Positions 25,608 to 34,301 of a DNA stretch of 64,000 nucleotides are shown here, one piece after another. The stretch lies in the NCBI RefSeq assembly GCF_007673775.1, contig NZ_VEAF01000009.1, positions 36,529 to 100,528 on the forward strand. Reading direction: 5' to 3'. Both the position numbers and the translations under genes were made by a program. Position 1 is the first letter of the stretch. Each line of letters opens with the position of its first letter. The notes beneath the pieces are model-generated. The model was not told the DNA's origin, did not search any database, and worked only from the letters and a program-made list of their open reading frames with translations. The DNA is from Curtobacterium sp. 9128. GTDB taxonomy: Bacteria > Actinomycetota > Actinomycetes > Actinomycetales > Microbacteriaceae.

Positions 25608-26574
25608 GACCACCGCGACCGCCCGCCCGCCGTTCGACCCCGAGTACGAGCCGTTCCTGCAGGCGCTGCACGCACGCGGCCCGATGGTCCTGACGCCGGA
25701 GATGCTCCCCGCGATGCGCGCCCTCGACACCACCGAGGCGGACCTCGACGCCGTCCTGCACGCGAAGGGCCTCGAACGGCGCAGCATCACCGTGCCGGGA
25801 CACCGGGGCGACCCGATCCGACTCGCGGTCGTGCAGCACGTCGGGCGCACGGGTACCGCCGCGTGCGCGTACTCGATGCACGGCGGCGGCATGGTCTTCG
25901 GCCACCACCTCGGCAACCTCGACTCCTTCGACGAGTGGCTCTTCCCCGAGGACGTGGTCCTCGTCAGCGTGGACTACCGCCTGGCGCCCGAGCACCCGGA
26001 CCCGTACCCCGTGGAGGACTGCTACGCGGGCCTGGTGTGGGTCGCCGAGCACGCCGACGAGCTCGGGATCGACCCCGAGCGGCTGTTCCTGGTCGGGCAG
26101 AGCGCCGGGGGAGGCCTCGCCGCCGGCACCGCACTGCTCGCACGCGACCGGGGTGGGCCCGCGCTGTGCGGCCTGGTGCTCGTCAGCCCGATGCTCGACG
26201 ACCGCCTGGACACCGTGTCCGCGCACCAGTTCGACGGCGTCGGGGTCGCCGACCGTGCACTGTGCCGGTTCGGGTGGGACGCCTACCTCGGCGACCGGCG
26301 TGGCACCGCCGCGGTGTCCGCCGCGGCTGCCCCGGCCCGTGCGGAGGACCTCACCGGCCTGCCGAGGACGTACGTCGACTGTGGCAGCGCGGAGGTGTTC
26401 CGCGATGAGACGGTCGCGTTCGCCAGCCGACTCTGGGCCGCCGGCGTGCCGACGGAGCTGCACGTGTGGCCGGGCGCCTTCCACGGCTTCACGAGCATGG
26501 CGCCGCGGTCCCGGCTGGCTCGTGCGGCGACCGGGGCGCTCGCGGCGTGGACGGCGGACCTGCTCGGGCGGTGA
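25600..26574 (+). CDS. Alpha/beta hydrolase (hormone-sensitive lipase family esterase)
   Basis: 324 residues from GTG 25600. The oxyanion motif MHGGGMVFG is near residue 92, the nucleophile Ser in GQSAGGG near 168 and the catalytic His in WPGAFHGF near 300, with the Asp probably in the TYVDCGSAEVFRDE region. This is the bacterial HSL (family IV) pattern: cytoplasmic carboxylesterase on short acyl esters. Joined to the exporter gene upstream, it may inactivate an ester drug or a plant ester. The substrate is unknown. Confidence 0.88.
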   Translation: MPETTATARPPFDPEYEPFLQALHARGPMVLTPEMLPAMRALDTTEADLDAVLHAKGLERRSITVPGHRGDPIRLAVVQHVGRTGTAACAYSMHGGGMVFGHHLGNLDSFDEWLFPEDVVLVSVDYRLAPEHPDPYPVEDCYAGLVWVAEHADELGIDPERLFLVGQSAGGGLAAGTALLARDRGGPALCGLVLVSPMLDDRLDTVSAHQFDGVGVADRALCRFGWDAYLGDRRGTAAVSAAAAPARAEDLTGLPRTYVDCGSAEVFRDETVAFASRLWAAGVPTELHVWPGAFHGFTSMAPRSRLARAATGALAAWTADLLGR

Positions 26575-26631
26575 CGCTCGGGTGCGGGCGGGCGGGCGCC
26601 TGCCGACTCGGGCGGTGACGCGACCCGCCTA

Positions 26632-26761
26632 CCGACTCGGAACGACACGGTCGCTGTCGTACGACGTCGACGTTGTCGTTCTCGGCGTGCGGCGGAACTT
26701 GCACGCGCAACGAGCGACACGGTCGCTGTCGTACGACATCGGCGTTGTCGTTCCGAGTCGG
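26632..26761. repeat. 130-bp palindromic element between converging genes
   Basis: The ends 26632-26647 and 26746-26761 are perfect 16-bp inverted repeats. Inside, a 38-bp sequence appears twice in the same direction (26644-26681 and 26716-26753) with two mismatches; each copy has the small dyad CGACA...TGTCG and the palindrome GTCGTACGAC. The whole can fold as one long stem or several hairpins. It lies in a 251-bp gap between converging genes, as REP/PU-type or bidirectional-terminator elements do. The rest of the gap holds only short GC-rich repeats. Confidence 0.75.
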
Positions 26762-26825
26762 CACCGCGCGACACCCGCCGCACCCCGCGACGCACCCCGC
26801 CGCCCCGCCGCACCCCGCGGGCGGC

Positions 26826-27476
26826 TCAGGCGCGGGCGTACCGGCTCGGGTCGCAGGTGTGCACCGCGGCGTCGTCGAGCACGGTGCGCAGCGTGTAGTC
26901 CGCGCAGTCCCGGAAGGTCCCGATGCTGATCGCCCGGGACGACCGCTCCAGGACGCCCTTCGACGGCCCGTCGGAACCGATGCCGGCGCGGTGCACCATC
27001 CACTCGATGTCGTCCGCCTCGTCGGTGAGGTAGCGCATCACCGCCTCGTTGTCGCGGTGCTGCCCCAGGTAGGAGCGGGCGATCGTGGCGCGGACGAGCC
27101 GGAGCGGCAGTGGCAGCGGTCGGCCCGGCGCCGCGCTGAAACCGCCAGCCTGGTACAGGAACCGCTTGACCCCGTGCCGCCGCATCGCCGGGACGAGCTG
27201 TCGCACGAACTCGGTGTTGATCATCCGGTCCTGCTGGGCGGTCACGTCGCCGAGCATGGCGACGACCGCGTCCACCCCCGACAGCAGGGCGTCGAGGTCG
27301 GGGCTTTCCGTGACTGATCCCCGGACGACCTCAAGGTCCGGGTGGTGCTCGGTGAACTTGGCGGGGGTGCGGGCGAGGGCGCGGACGCGGTGCCCCTGCT
27401 CGAGTGCGATCCGGACGAAGTGCTGGCCGGTCTGGCCGGTGCCGCCGAACACCAGGAATGTCTGTGAGGAGGTCAT
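26826..27476 (-). CDS. NAD(P)-binding NmrA/SDR-like oxidoreductase
   Basis: 216 residues. The N-terminal Rossmann motif is VFGGTGQTGQH (about residues 9-19), followed by VVRGSVTE and AVVAMLGDV, as in atypical short-chain NAD(P)-binding proteins (NmrA, flavin-reductase-like). The YxxxK catalytic pair of classical SDRs is not evident, so it may be a reductase without it or a redox sensor. It is divergent from a TetR gene with a clear dyad between them, so it is the probable target of that repressor. Confidence 0.85.
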   Translation of the reverse strand: MTSSQTFLVFGGTGQTGQHFVRIALEQGHRVRALARTPAKFTEHHPDLEVVRGSVTESPDLDALLSGVDAVVAMLGDVTAQQDRMINTEFVRQLVPAMRRHGVKRFLYQAGGFSAAPGRPLPLPLRLVRATIARSYLGQHRDNEAVMRYLTDEADDIEWMVHRAGIGSDGPSKGVLERSSRAISIGTFRDCADYTLRTVLDDAAVHTCDPSRYARA

Positions 27477-27504
27477 GACGCCAATCTAGGCGCTGCCTAC
27501 AAAG

Positions 27505-27517
27505 TAGTCAATGACTA
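27505..27517. promoter_or_regulatory. TetR operator between reductase and regulator genes
   Basis: TAGTCA (27505-27510) and TGACTA (27512-27517) form a perfect dyad around one base. It is 28 bp from the reductase start and 21 bp from the TetR start, an A/T-rich island placed to control both genes. Confidence 0.7.
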
Positions 27518-27538
27518 GTCCGGATCTAGGATGGGGAC

Positions 27539-28138
27539 ATGACCGATCGGCCCTTCCACCACGGGAACCTCCGGGCCGTCCTGCTCGAGGAGGCCGAGGC
27601 GGTGCTCCGGCAGGACGGCGTCGACGGCCTCTCCCTCCGCGACCTCGCCCGCCGAGCCGGGGTCAGTCACGGGGCGCCGCGGAGTCACTTCGCCGACCGG
27701 CAGGCACTGCTCGACGCGCTCGCCGAACGGGGCTTCGCCCGGCTGACGACCACGGTGCAGCGGGCGCTCGCCCACGACGAGCCCCTCCGTGCACAGTTCG
27801 ACCGGGTCGCGCACGCCTACGTCGACTTCGCGGTGGACGACGCCGCGCTCATGGAGCTCATGTTCCAGGCGAAGACCGCCGCTGCCTCCGCGGCGGTCGG
27901 GGAGGCGGCGACCCGGCTCTTCGGCACGCTCGACGCCGCCATGGGCCCGGCCGACCCCGACGACGGCACGGGCGCGCGGGAGCGGTTCACGCTGCTCTTC
28001 GCCGCGTCGATGCAGGGCATCGCGGCCCTGGTCGCCAGTGGCCGGGTCCCGCGAGCGCGGGCTGACGCCCTCGTCGACGACGCCATGGAGGCGATGCTCA
28101 CCTCCGACCTCGGCGCTCGCGCGGTCACCCGACACTGA
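27539..28138 (+). CDS. TetR family transcriptional regulator
   Basis: 199 residues. The N-terminal HTH (about 8-55) contains LSLRDLARRAGVSHGAPRSHF, the typical TetR recognition helix, followed by a WHG-like ligand-binding domain (AYVDFAVDDAALMELMF). It probably represses the divergent oxidoreductase and itself through the dyad at 27505-27517. The ligand is unknown. Confidence 0.92.
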   Translation: MTDRPFHHGNLRAVLLEEAEAVLRQDGVDGLSLRDLARRAGVSHGAPRSHFADRQALLDALAERGFARLTTTVQRALAHDEPLRAQFDRVAHAYVDFAVDDAALMELMFQAKTAAASAAVGEAATRLFGTLDAAMGPADPDDGTGARERFTLLFAASMQGIAALVASGRVPRARADALVDDAMEAMLTSDLGARAVTRH

Positions 28139-28213
28139 GCAGCCCGCGGAGTTCCGTGACGAATCACGTCCTCGACACGTCTGTACGAGTGGAGACCGAC
28201 GACCGAGGGATGC

Positions 28214-28546
28214 ATGGACCACGAGCACGACGCCGTCAGCGGGCAGCCCGCCCACGATCCGCAGCATCGGCGCGGGTGCCGCAGCACCTTCGACCGGTGG
28301 CGCTGCGTGCTGCCGGCCGGCCACGAGGGGCTGCACCGCTCCGGTGACGACGGCGGGCGTGCCGAGTGGAACGACCGCGCCACCGGACGCTCCCTGCACA
28401 GCCGACCCGAGCCCGACGAGGGCGACGGGTCGGACGAGGGCGACCGGCCGGACGACGACGCCCCCGGTCCCCGACGATCGGGTACCGGGGGCGTGTCGAC
28501 CGGGTCGCGGCCCGCTGATCAGGACGCGGCGACGGCGGCGCGGTAG
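28214..28546 (+). CDS. Small Cys/His-containing hypothetical protein
   Basis: 110 residues from ATG 28214 with GAGGG just upstream. Residues 21-52 show [10 protein letters not shown], then [14 protein letters not shown]: a Cys-x8-Cys-xLPxGHxGxHR pattern seen in small actinobacterial proteins, perhaps a metal-binding knuckle. The second half is Asp/Gly/Pro-rich and disordered. The coding frame runs through a strong terminator hairpin and overlaps the end of the converging xylB by 28 bp, so the true functional part is probably the first 60 residues. Function unknown. Confidence 0.5.
   Translation: MDHEHDAVSGQPAHDPQHRRGCRSTFDRWRCVLPAGHEGLHRSGDDGGRAEWNDRATGRSLHSRPEPDEGDGSDEGDRPDDDAPGPRRSGTGGVSTGSRPADQDAATAAR
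28459..28493. terminator. Strong stem-loop at the end of xylB
   Basis: CGCCCCCGGT (28459-28468) pairs perfectly with ACCGGGGGCG (28484-28493), with extra inner pairing. It lies 25 bp past the xylB stop on the minus strand and inside the 3' part of the converging small gene. Confidence 0.75.
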
Positions 28547-29988
28547 CGCTCCAGCACCTCGGGGCGCGGATCCGCGGCGACGGTGGTCGTCGCGAGCGGC
28601 CAGTTCGGCAGTGCACCCGTGAGCGCCCACGCTGCCTGCCGTGCGGCGCCGGCCGCGACGTACTCACCCGGTTCCGGCAGCTGCACGTCACGCCCGAACA
28701 CCTGCGCGGCGATCGTCCGGACGGCCTCGTTGCGCGCCGCACCACCGATGAGCAGCAGTCGCTCCACCGTGACGCCCGTCGCCTCGACGGCCGCGAGCCC
28801 GTCCGCGAGCGCACACAGCATGCCCTCGAACGCCGCACGGGCCAGGTGCTCCCGGTCCGTCGTCGCCGGGGTCATCCCGACCAGGGACGCCGTGGCGTCC
28901 GGGCGGTTCGGAGTGCGCTCACCGACGAAGTAGGGAACCAGGACGAGACCGTCCGCGCCGGCGGGCGCAGCCGTCGCCAGCTCGCCGAGCTCGCCGTGGT
29001 CGACGCCGAGCAGGCCGCCGATCACCTCGAGCACGCGCGCCGCGTTGAGCGTCGTGACGATCGGGAGGCGCGCCCCCGTCGCGTCCGCGAAGCCCGCCAC
29101 GGTCCCGCTCGGGTCCGCGAGCGCGGTGTCGGTCACGCCGAAGACGGTCCCGCTGGTCCCGAGGGACACCGCGACGTCACCGGAGCCGAGACCCAGGCCG
29201 AGCGCGGCACCGGCGTTGTCGCCGGTCCCGGCACCGACGACGAGTCCCTGCGGAGCGACGGCGCCACCCGGCAGGGTGACGTCGGCCTCGAGCGTGCTCA
29301 TCGCGGCGTCGGGAGCGACGACGCGGGGCACGACGACGGCGTCCGACGACCCGTCACCGGCGACGCGCATCGGCCGGCCGAGCGCGAGCTCGAACAGCTC
29401 GGTGTCGTACTCCCGGCGCGCCGGGTCCCAGTACGCGGTGCCGCTGGCGTCGGAGCCGTCGGTCGCCAGCGCGTCGAGGTCCGGTCCGAGCGGGCTCTCG
29501 TCCGCGGGGCCGAAGCCGCGCAGCCGCCACGACAACCAGTCGTGGGGGAGTGCGACCGCCGCCACGCGGGCCGCGTGCTCCGGCTCCGCGTCGCGGAGCC
29601 AGCGCAGCTTCGTCCCGGTGAACGAGGCCACCGGGACGAGTCCCGTGCGGGCGACCCATGCCTCCTGGCCGAGTTCGGCGACCATCTGTGCGGCCGCGTC
29701 GGCGCTGCGGACGTCGTTCCAGAGCAGGGCGTCGCGGACGACGCGCCCCTCGGCGTCGAGCGTGACCATGCCGTGCTGCTGGCCGGCGATCGCGATCGCG
29801 GCGACGTCGTCGAGACCGCCGGCGTCAGCGATCGCGGCACCGAGCGCGTCCCACCAGTGACGGGGGTCGACCGACGTGCCGTCCGGGTGGGAGGCGCGTC
29901 CCTCCCGGACGACCGCACCGGTCGCCGCGTCACGGACGGTGACCTTGCAGGACTGGGTCGACGAGTCGACCCCGGCGACGAGGCTCAA
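28519..29988 (-). CDS. xylB: Xylulokinase
   Basis: 489 residues from a TTG start at 29988 that overlaps the xylA stop (TTGA). No other start keeps the conserved N-terminal nucleotide motif [17 protein letters not shown]-kinase marks follow: [27 protein letters not shown], and the catalytic Asp in [13 protein letters not shown], then the [10 protein letters not shown] phosphate loop. It phosphorylates D-xylulose to xylulose 5-phosphate, which feeds the pentose phosphate pathway (gnd and prs are also in this window). Co-transcribed with xylA. Confidence 0.95.
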   Translation of the reverse strand: MSLVAGVDSSTQSCKVTVRDAATGAVVREGRASHPDGTSVDPRHWWDALGAAIADAGGLDDVAAIAIAGQQHGMVTLDAEGRVVRDALLWNDVRSADAAAQMVAELGQEAWVARTGLVPVASFTGTKLRWLRDAEPEHAARVAAVALPHDWLSWRLRGFGPADESPLGPDLDALATDGSDASGTAYWDPARREYDTELFELALGRPMRVAGDGSSDAVVVPRVVAPDAAMSTLEADVTLPGGAVAPQGLVVGAGTGDNAGAALGLGLGSGDVAVSLGTSGTVFGVTDTALADPSGTVAGFADATGARLPIVTTLNAARVLEVIGGLLGVDHGELGELATAAPAGADGLVLVPYFVGERTPNRPDATASLVGMTPATTDREHLARAAFEGMLCALADGLAAVEATGVTVERLLLIGGAARNEAVRTIAAQVFGRDVQLPEPGEYVAAGAARQAAWALTGALPNWPLATTTVAADPRPEVLERYRAAVAAS

Positions 29989-31175
29989 CGAGCGCCCATC
30001 AGGTGCTCGACGGCCAGCTGCTGCAGCCGGACGAAGCCGAAGCCCTTGCCGCCGAAGTACGCGTCGGCGTCGAAGTCCTCGAACGCGGAACGGTCGGCGA
30101 GGAACGCGTCGTAGGTCTCGCCCTCGTCGAGCGTCGGCGTGGAGAGCTCGTCGACCTTGGCGGCCTCGAGTGCTGCCTGGACCTCGGGGTCGGCGCGGAA
30201 CGCCTGCGCGCGCTCCTTGAGGAGCAGGTACATGCGCATGTTCGCCGCGGCCGAGTCCCAGACGCCGGAGATGTCCTCGGTGCGGCTCGGCTTGTAGTCG
30301 AAGTGCCGGGGACCGTCGTACGCGACGCCACCCTGCGGCGCACCGTGCTCGAGCAGGTCGACGAGGGAGAATGCGTTCTGCAGGTCGCCGTGACCGAACA
30401 CCAGGTCCTGGTCGTACTTGATGCCGCGCTGCCCGTTGAGGTCGATGTGGAAGAGCTTGCCGGAGTACAGCGCCTGCGCGATGCCGGCGGTGAAGTTCAG
30501 CCCGGCCATCTGCTCGTGGCCGACCTCGGGGTTCACGCCGAACAGCTCGGGACGCTCGAGCGTGTCGATGAAGGCGATCGCGTGGCCGAGCGTCGGCAGC
30601 AGGATGTCGCCGCGGGGCTCGTTCGGCTTCGGCTCGATGGCGAAGCGGATGTCGTAGCCCTTGTCCGTGACGTACTGCGCGAGCAGGTCGACGGACTCCT
30701 TGTAGCGGGAGAGCGCCGCCTGCACGTCCTTGGCGGCGTCGTACTCGGCGCCCTCGCGGCCACCCCACATGACGAACGTCTTCGCGCCGAGCTCGGCGGC
30801 GAGGTCGACGTTGCGGAAGACCTTGCGGAGGGCGAACCGGCGCACCTGGCGGTCGTTCGAGGTGAAGCCGCCGTCCTTGAAGACCGGGGCGGAGAACAGG
30901 TTCGTCGTGACCATCGGCACGACGATGCCCGTCGACTCGAGGGCGCCCTTGAGGCGGTCGATCTGGGTCTGTCGCTCCGCGTCGGTCGAGCCGAACGCGA
31001 AGAGGTCGTCGTCGTGGAAGGTCAGGCCGTAGGCGCCGAGCTCGTCGAGCTTCTCGACCGCCTCGACCACGTCGAGCTGGGGGCGGGTGGGGCCACCGAA
31101 GGGGTCCGAGCCGTTGTAGCCGATGGTCCAGAGACCGAAGGAGAACTTGTCTGCACGGGTGGGCGTCGCTGCCAT
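29985..31175 (-). CDS. xylA: Xylose isomerase
   Basis: 396 residues, the class I (actinobacterial) size. Numbering matches the well-studied Streptomyces enzymes: His 54 and Asp 57 in TFHDDDLF, then the metal ligands in [27 protein letters not shown] and [19 protein letters not shown]. It converts D-xylose to D-xylulose and also glucose to fructose. The ATG at 31175 lies 26 bp from the ROK-type operator, so transcription should be shut off without xylose. xylB follows by a 4-bp overlap. Confidence 0.97.
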   Translation of the reverse strand: MAATPTRADKFSFGLWTIGYNGSDPFGGPTRPQLDVVEAVEKLDELGAYGLTFHDDDLFAFGSTDAERQTQIDRLKGALESTGIVVPMVTTNLFSAPVFKDGGFTSNDRQVRRFALRKVFRNVDLAAELGAKTFVMWGGREGAEYDAAKDVQAALSRYKESVDLLAQYVTDKGYDIRFAIEPKPNEPRGDILLPTLGHAIAFIDTLERPELFGVNPEVGHEQMAGLNFTAGIAQALYSGKLFHIDLNGQRGIKYDQDLVFGHGDLQNAFSLVDLLEHGAPQGGVAYDGPRHFDYKPSRTEDISGVWDSAAANMRMYLLLKERAQAFRADPEVQAALEAAKVDELSTPTLDEGETYDAFLADRSAFEDFDADAYFGGKGFGFVRLQQLAVEHLMGAR

Positions 31176-31200
31176 GGGAATCACCGTTCGTCGTCGAAAC

Positions 31201-31225
31201 AAAATGTTGCCGCGCCCAACATAAA
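31201..31225. promoter_or_regulatory. ROK/XylR-type operator in the xylA divergent promoter region
   Basis: ATGTTG (31204-31209) and CAACAT (31217-31222) are separated by 7 bp and flanked by A/T-rich AAA ends, the look of ROK-family XylR sites. The site lies between xylA and the divergent oxidoreductase operon, which itself encodes a ROK regulator. Confidence 0.7.
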
Positions 31226-31285
31226 CGGTAGGGTTGGTCATGGCAAGGTGGTACCGGCAAGTGGTCTTCGCAAGGGAGCGGACAC

Positions 31286-32467
31286 ATGGCAGCACAGCGA
31301 CTCCGGGTCGCGATGGTGGGACACGGCTTCATGGGGGCCGCGCACTCCCAGGCGTGGCGCACCGTCGCCCGGTTCTTCCCCCTGGCGGTCGAGCCGGAGA
31401 TGGCGGTGGTCGTCGGCCGGGATGCAGCGCGGACCGAGGCCGCCCGCCAGCACCTCGGCTGGGAGCGCGCCGCCACCGACTGGCGCGCCGTCGTCGAGGA
31501 CCCCGACATCGACGTCGTCGACGTCTGCGCACCGGGCTCCTCGCACGTCGAGATCGCGATCGCCGCGCTCCGGGCCGGCAAGCACGTGCTCTGCGAGAAG
31601 CCGCTCGCGAACTCGGTCGCCGACGCCGAGGCGATGACCGCGGCCGCAGCCGAGGCCGCCACGCACGGCGTCCGGGCGATGGTCGGCTTCAGCTACCGCC
31701 GGGTGCCCGCGATCGCGCAGGCGCGGGCGCTCGTGCAGGCGGGCCGGATCGGCACCGTGCGGCAGGTGCGCGCGCTCTACCTGCAGGACTGGCTCGCCGA
31801 CGAGGACGGCCCGATGACCTGGCGCCTCGACCGCGAGCAGGCCGGTTCCGGTTCGCTCGGGGACATCGGCGCGCACGCCGTCGACCTCGTCGAACACATC
31901 ACCGGGGCGACCCTCACGAGCGTCTCCGGCACGCTCGAGACCTTCGTCCGTGAGCGGCCGCTCCTGGCGGAGGGCGTCGGGCTGTCCGGCACCGCTTCGA
32001 CCGAGCGTGGTCAGGTCACCGTCGACGACGCCGCCTGGTTCCTCGGCCGGCTCACCGGTGGCACCGCGGACGGCGCCGTCGGCTCGTTCGAGGCGACCCG
32101 GTACGCCACCGGTCGGAAGAACGGTCTGACGATCGAGCTGAGCGGCTCCCGCGGCGCGATCCGGTTCGACCTCGAGGCGATGAACGAGCTCCAGGTGCAC
32201 GACGCCACGGCTCCGGCCGGCGAGCAGGGCTTCACGCGCGTGCTCGTCACCGAGCCGGAGCACCCGTACATGGCGGCGTGGTGGCCCACCGGGCACCTCA
32301 TCGGGTACGAGCACACGTTCACCCACGAGGTCGCGGACTTCGTCACGGCCATCACCGACGGTGCGGATCCCGAACCGTCCTTCACCGAGGGGCTGCACGT
32401 GCAGCGCGTGCTCGACGCCGTCGAACGCAGCGCCGCCGACGGCAGCAGCTGGACGGCGATCCCGTGA
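31286..32467 (+). CDS. Gfo/Idh/MocA family sugar oxidoreductase
   Basis: 393 residues. N-terminal Rossmann domain with [11 protein letters not shown] and, near residue 97, the family EKP motif (CEKPLANS) whose Lys is catalytic; the C-terminal beta-sheet domain includes [15 protein letters not shown] with its conserved Asp and His. NAD(P)-dependent oxidation of a sugar or inositol-like polyol, often at C1 or C3. First gene of a five-gene run divergent from xylA under the same operator, so xylose or a xyloside is the expected inducer. Confidence 0.9.
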   Translation: MAAQRLRVAMVGHGFMGAAHSQAWRTVARFFPLAVEPEMAVVVGRDAARTEAARQHLGWERAATDWRAVVEDPDIDVVDVCAPGSSHVEIAIAALRAGKHVLCEKPLANSVADAEAMTAAAAEAATHGVRAMVGFSYRRVPAIAQARALVQAGRIGTVRQVRALYLQDWLADEDGPMTWRLDREQAGSGSLGDIGAHAVDLVEHITGATLTSVSGTLETFVRERPLLAEGVGLSGTASTERGQVTVDDAAWFLGRLTGGTADGAVGSFEATRYATGRKNGLTIELSGSRGAIRFDLEAMNELQVHDATAPAGEQGFTRVLVTEPEHPYMAAWWPTGHLIGYEHTFTHEVADFVTAITDGADPEPSFTEGLHVQRVLDAVERSAADGSSWTAIP

Positions 32468-32514
32468 CCGCCGGACCGACCGAAACGGACCAGCACGACA
32501 ACCGAGAGGAACCC

Positions 32515-33204
32515 ATGCGTCAGGCGCTCGTCGTCCGCGGTGGCTGGGACGGGCACATGCCCGTCGAGACCACCGACCTGTTCATCCCGTTCCTGCGCGA
32601 GCAGGGGTTCACGGTCCGTGTCGAGGAGGGCACCGCGGTCTACGCGGACGCCGAGGCGATGGCGGACCTGGACCTGATCGTGCAGATCGTCACGATGTCC
32701 ACCATCGCCGACGACGAGTTCGCGGGACTCTCGCGGGCCGTGCGCTCGGGGACGGGCCTCGCGGGGTGGCACGGCGGGATCGCCGACGCGTTCCGGAACT
32801 CCGCGGACTACCTGCACATGATCGGCGGCCAGTTCGCCCACCACGCGGGCAAGGCCCCGGCGGAACGGACGGGCGAGCAGTCCGACAACTACATCCCGTA
32901 CACCGTGCACATCACCGACCTCGGTCGGGAGCACGAGATCACCCGGGGGATCGAGGACTTCGACCTCGTCACCGAGCAGTACTGGGTGCTCTCGGACGAG
33001 TACAACGACGTCCTCGCGACCACCACGCAGGAGGCCCGTGACTTCGACGCATGGAACCGACCAGTGACCGCGCCGGCGATCTGGACGCGGCAGTGGGGCC
33101 AGGGCCGGGTGTTCGTGTCCGCACCTGGCCACCGGCTCGAGGTCGTGGAGTCCCAGCCGCTGCGCACCGTCATCGAACGGGGGCTGCTGTGGGCAGCGCG
33201 GTGA
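32515..33204 (+). CDS. ThuA domain protein
   Basis: 229 residues from ATG 32515, with GAGAGGAACCC upstream. A glutamine-amidotransferase-like fold with the family stretches LVVRGGWDGHMP, GTGLAGWHGGIADAF, GGQFAHHAGK and WTRQWGQGRVFVSAPGH. ThuA was named for trehalose use; with ThuB (a Gfo/Idh enzyme) it takes part in 3-keto-disaccharide metabolism in rhizobia. Here it sits between two Gfo/Idh genes, the same kind of pairing. Its stop overlaps the next gene. Confidence 0.88.
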   Translation: MRQALVVRGGWDGHMPVETTDLFIPFLREQGFTVRVEEGTAVYADAEAMADLDLIVQIVTMSTIADDEFAGLSRAVRSGTGLAGWHGGIADAFRNSADYLHMIGGQFAHHAGKAPAERTGEQSDNYIPYTVHITDLGREHEITRGIEDFDLVTEQYWVLSDEYNDVLATTTQEARDFDAWNRPVTAPAIWTRQWGQGRVFVSAPGHRLEVVESQPLRTVIERGLLWAAR

Positions 33205-34301
33205 GCGAGCGCCCGCTCCGGGTGGGAGTGGTCGGGGTCGGGAACATCAGCCAGCAGTACTTCGACCACCTGCCGGCGCTGCCGAACCTGGCCCTGACGG
33301 CGGTGGCCGACATCGACGTGGCCCGCGCCGAGTCGGTCGGTGCGGCACACGGGGTCCGCGGGGTCGGCGTGGACGAGCTCCTCGCCGCGGAGGACGTGGA
33401 CGTGGTGGTGAACCTGACGATCCCGGCCGCACACGCCGAGGTCGCCACCCGAGCCCTGACCGCGGGCAAACACGTCTACGGCGAGAAACCCCTCGCCCTG
33501 ACCATCGCCGAGGCGCGGCCGGTGCTCGAGCTCGCCGACCGGTCGGGCCTCCGCGTGGGCAGCGCCCCGGACACGGTCCTCGGCACCGGGATCCAGACCG
33601 CCCGCGCCGCGCTGGACGACGGCCTGATCGGGGAGCCGGTGGCCGCGGCGGTGTCGTGGAGTGCGCCAGGGCACGAGCTGTGGCACCCCGCGCCGGCGTT
33701 CTACTACCAGCCAGGTGGTGGCCCGCTGCTGGACATGGGCCCGTACTACCTCACCAGCCTGGTCACCTTCTTCGGTCCCGTCGCCCGGGTCAGCGGCGCC
33801 GCGACCCGGTCCACCCGCCAGCGCACCATCGCGACCGGTCCGGCCGCGGGCACGCCGATCCCGGTCGACGTGGACACCCACGTCACCGCGGTCCTGGAAC
33901 ACGTCTCCGGGGTGGTGTCGACGGTGACGGTGTCGTTCGAGGTGTGGGCGACGCGGGCGCCGCTGTTCGAGGTGACCGGCACCGCGGGGACCCTGGCCGT
34001 GCCGGACCCGAACCGGTTCTCGGACACCGTCGAGGTCGCCACCGCCGCGGACCGGACCTTCCGCGAGCTGCCGGTCACCGCCGGGTACGCCGACGCCGGT
34101 CGCGGGTACGGGCTGGCCGACATGGCCCACGCGATCGCCACCGACCGTCCCCACCGGGCGAGCGGCAGCCTCGCGTTCCACGTCCTCGAGGTGATGGAGG
34201 CCATCACCACCGCCGCCCACGCCCACGCCGTCGTCGAGGTCGGCTCGCGTGTGGAGCGGCCGGAACTCGTCCCGGCAGGAGCCCGGCCGGACTCGTGGTG
34301 A
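33201..34301 (+). CDS. Gfo/Idh/MocA family sugar oxidoreductase (second copy)
   Basis: 366 residues from GTG 33201 (GTGA overlap); a GTG 12 bp upstream is a possible alternative. Rossmann motif VVGVGNISQQYF, catalytic EKP in YGEKPLALT, and GGPLLDMGPYYLTSLVTFFG, typical of the family's C-terminal domain. It differs clearly from the gene at 31286, so the two probably act on different substrates or steps. Between ThuA and the ROK regulator in one operon. Confidence 0.9.
   Translation: MSERPLRVGVVGVGNISQQYFDHLPALPNLALTAVADIDVARAESVGAAHGVRGVGVDELLAAEDVDVVVNLTIPAAHAEVATRALTAGKHVYGEKPLALTIAEARPVLELADRSGLRVGSAPDTVLGTGIQTARAALDDGLIGEPVAAAVSWSAPGHELWHPAPAFYYQPGGGPLLDMGPYYLTSLVTFFGPVARVSGAATRSTRQRTIATGPAAGTPIPVDVDTHVTAVLEHVSGVVSTVTVSFEVWATRAPLFEVTGTAGTLAVPDPNRFSDTVEVATAADRTFRELPVTAGYADAGRGYGLADMAHAIATDRPHRASGSLAFHVLEVMEAITTAAHAHAVVEVGSRVERPELVPAGARPDSW

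Noticed and set aside
26632..26761. Small peptide genes encoded by the repeat element
   Set aside because: Short frames exist on both strands but none has a ribosome-binding site; the repeats are better explained as structural DNA or RNA.
28519..31662. Apparent 1047-codon fusion ahead of xylB
   Set aside because: The upstream portion is the out-of-frame shadow of xylA; xylB proper begins at TTG 29988.
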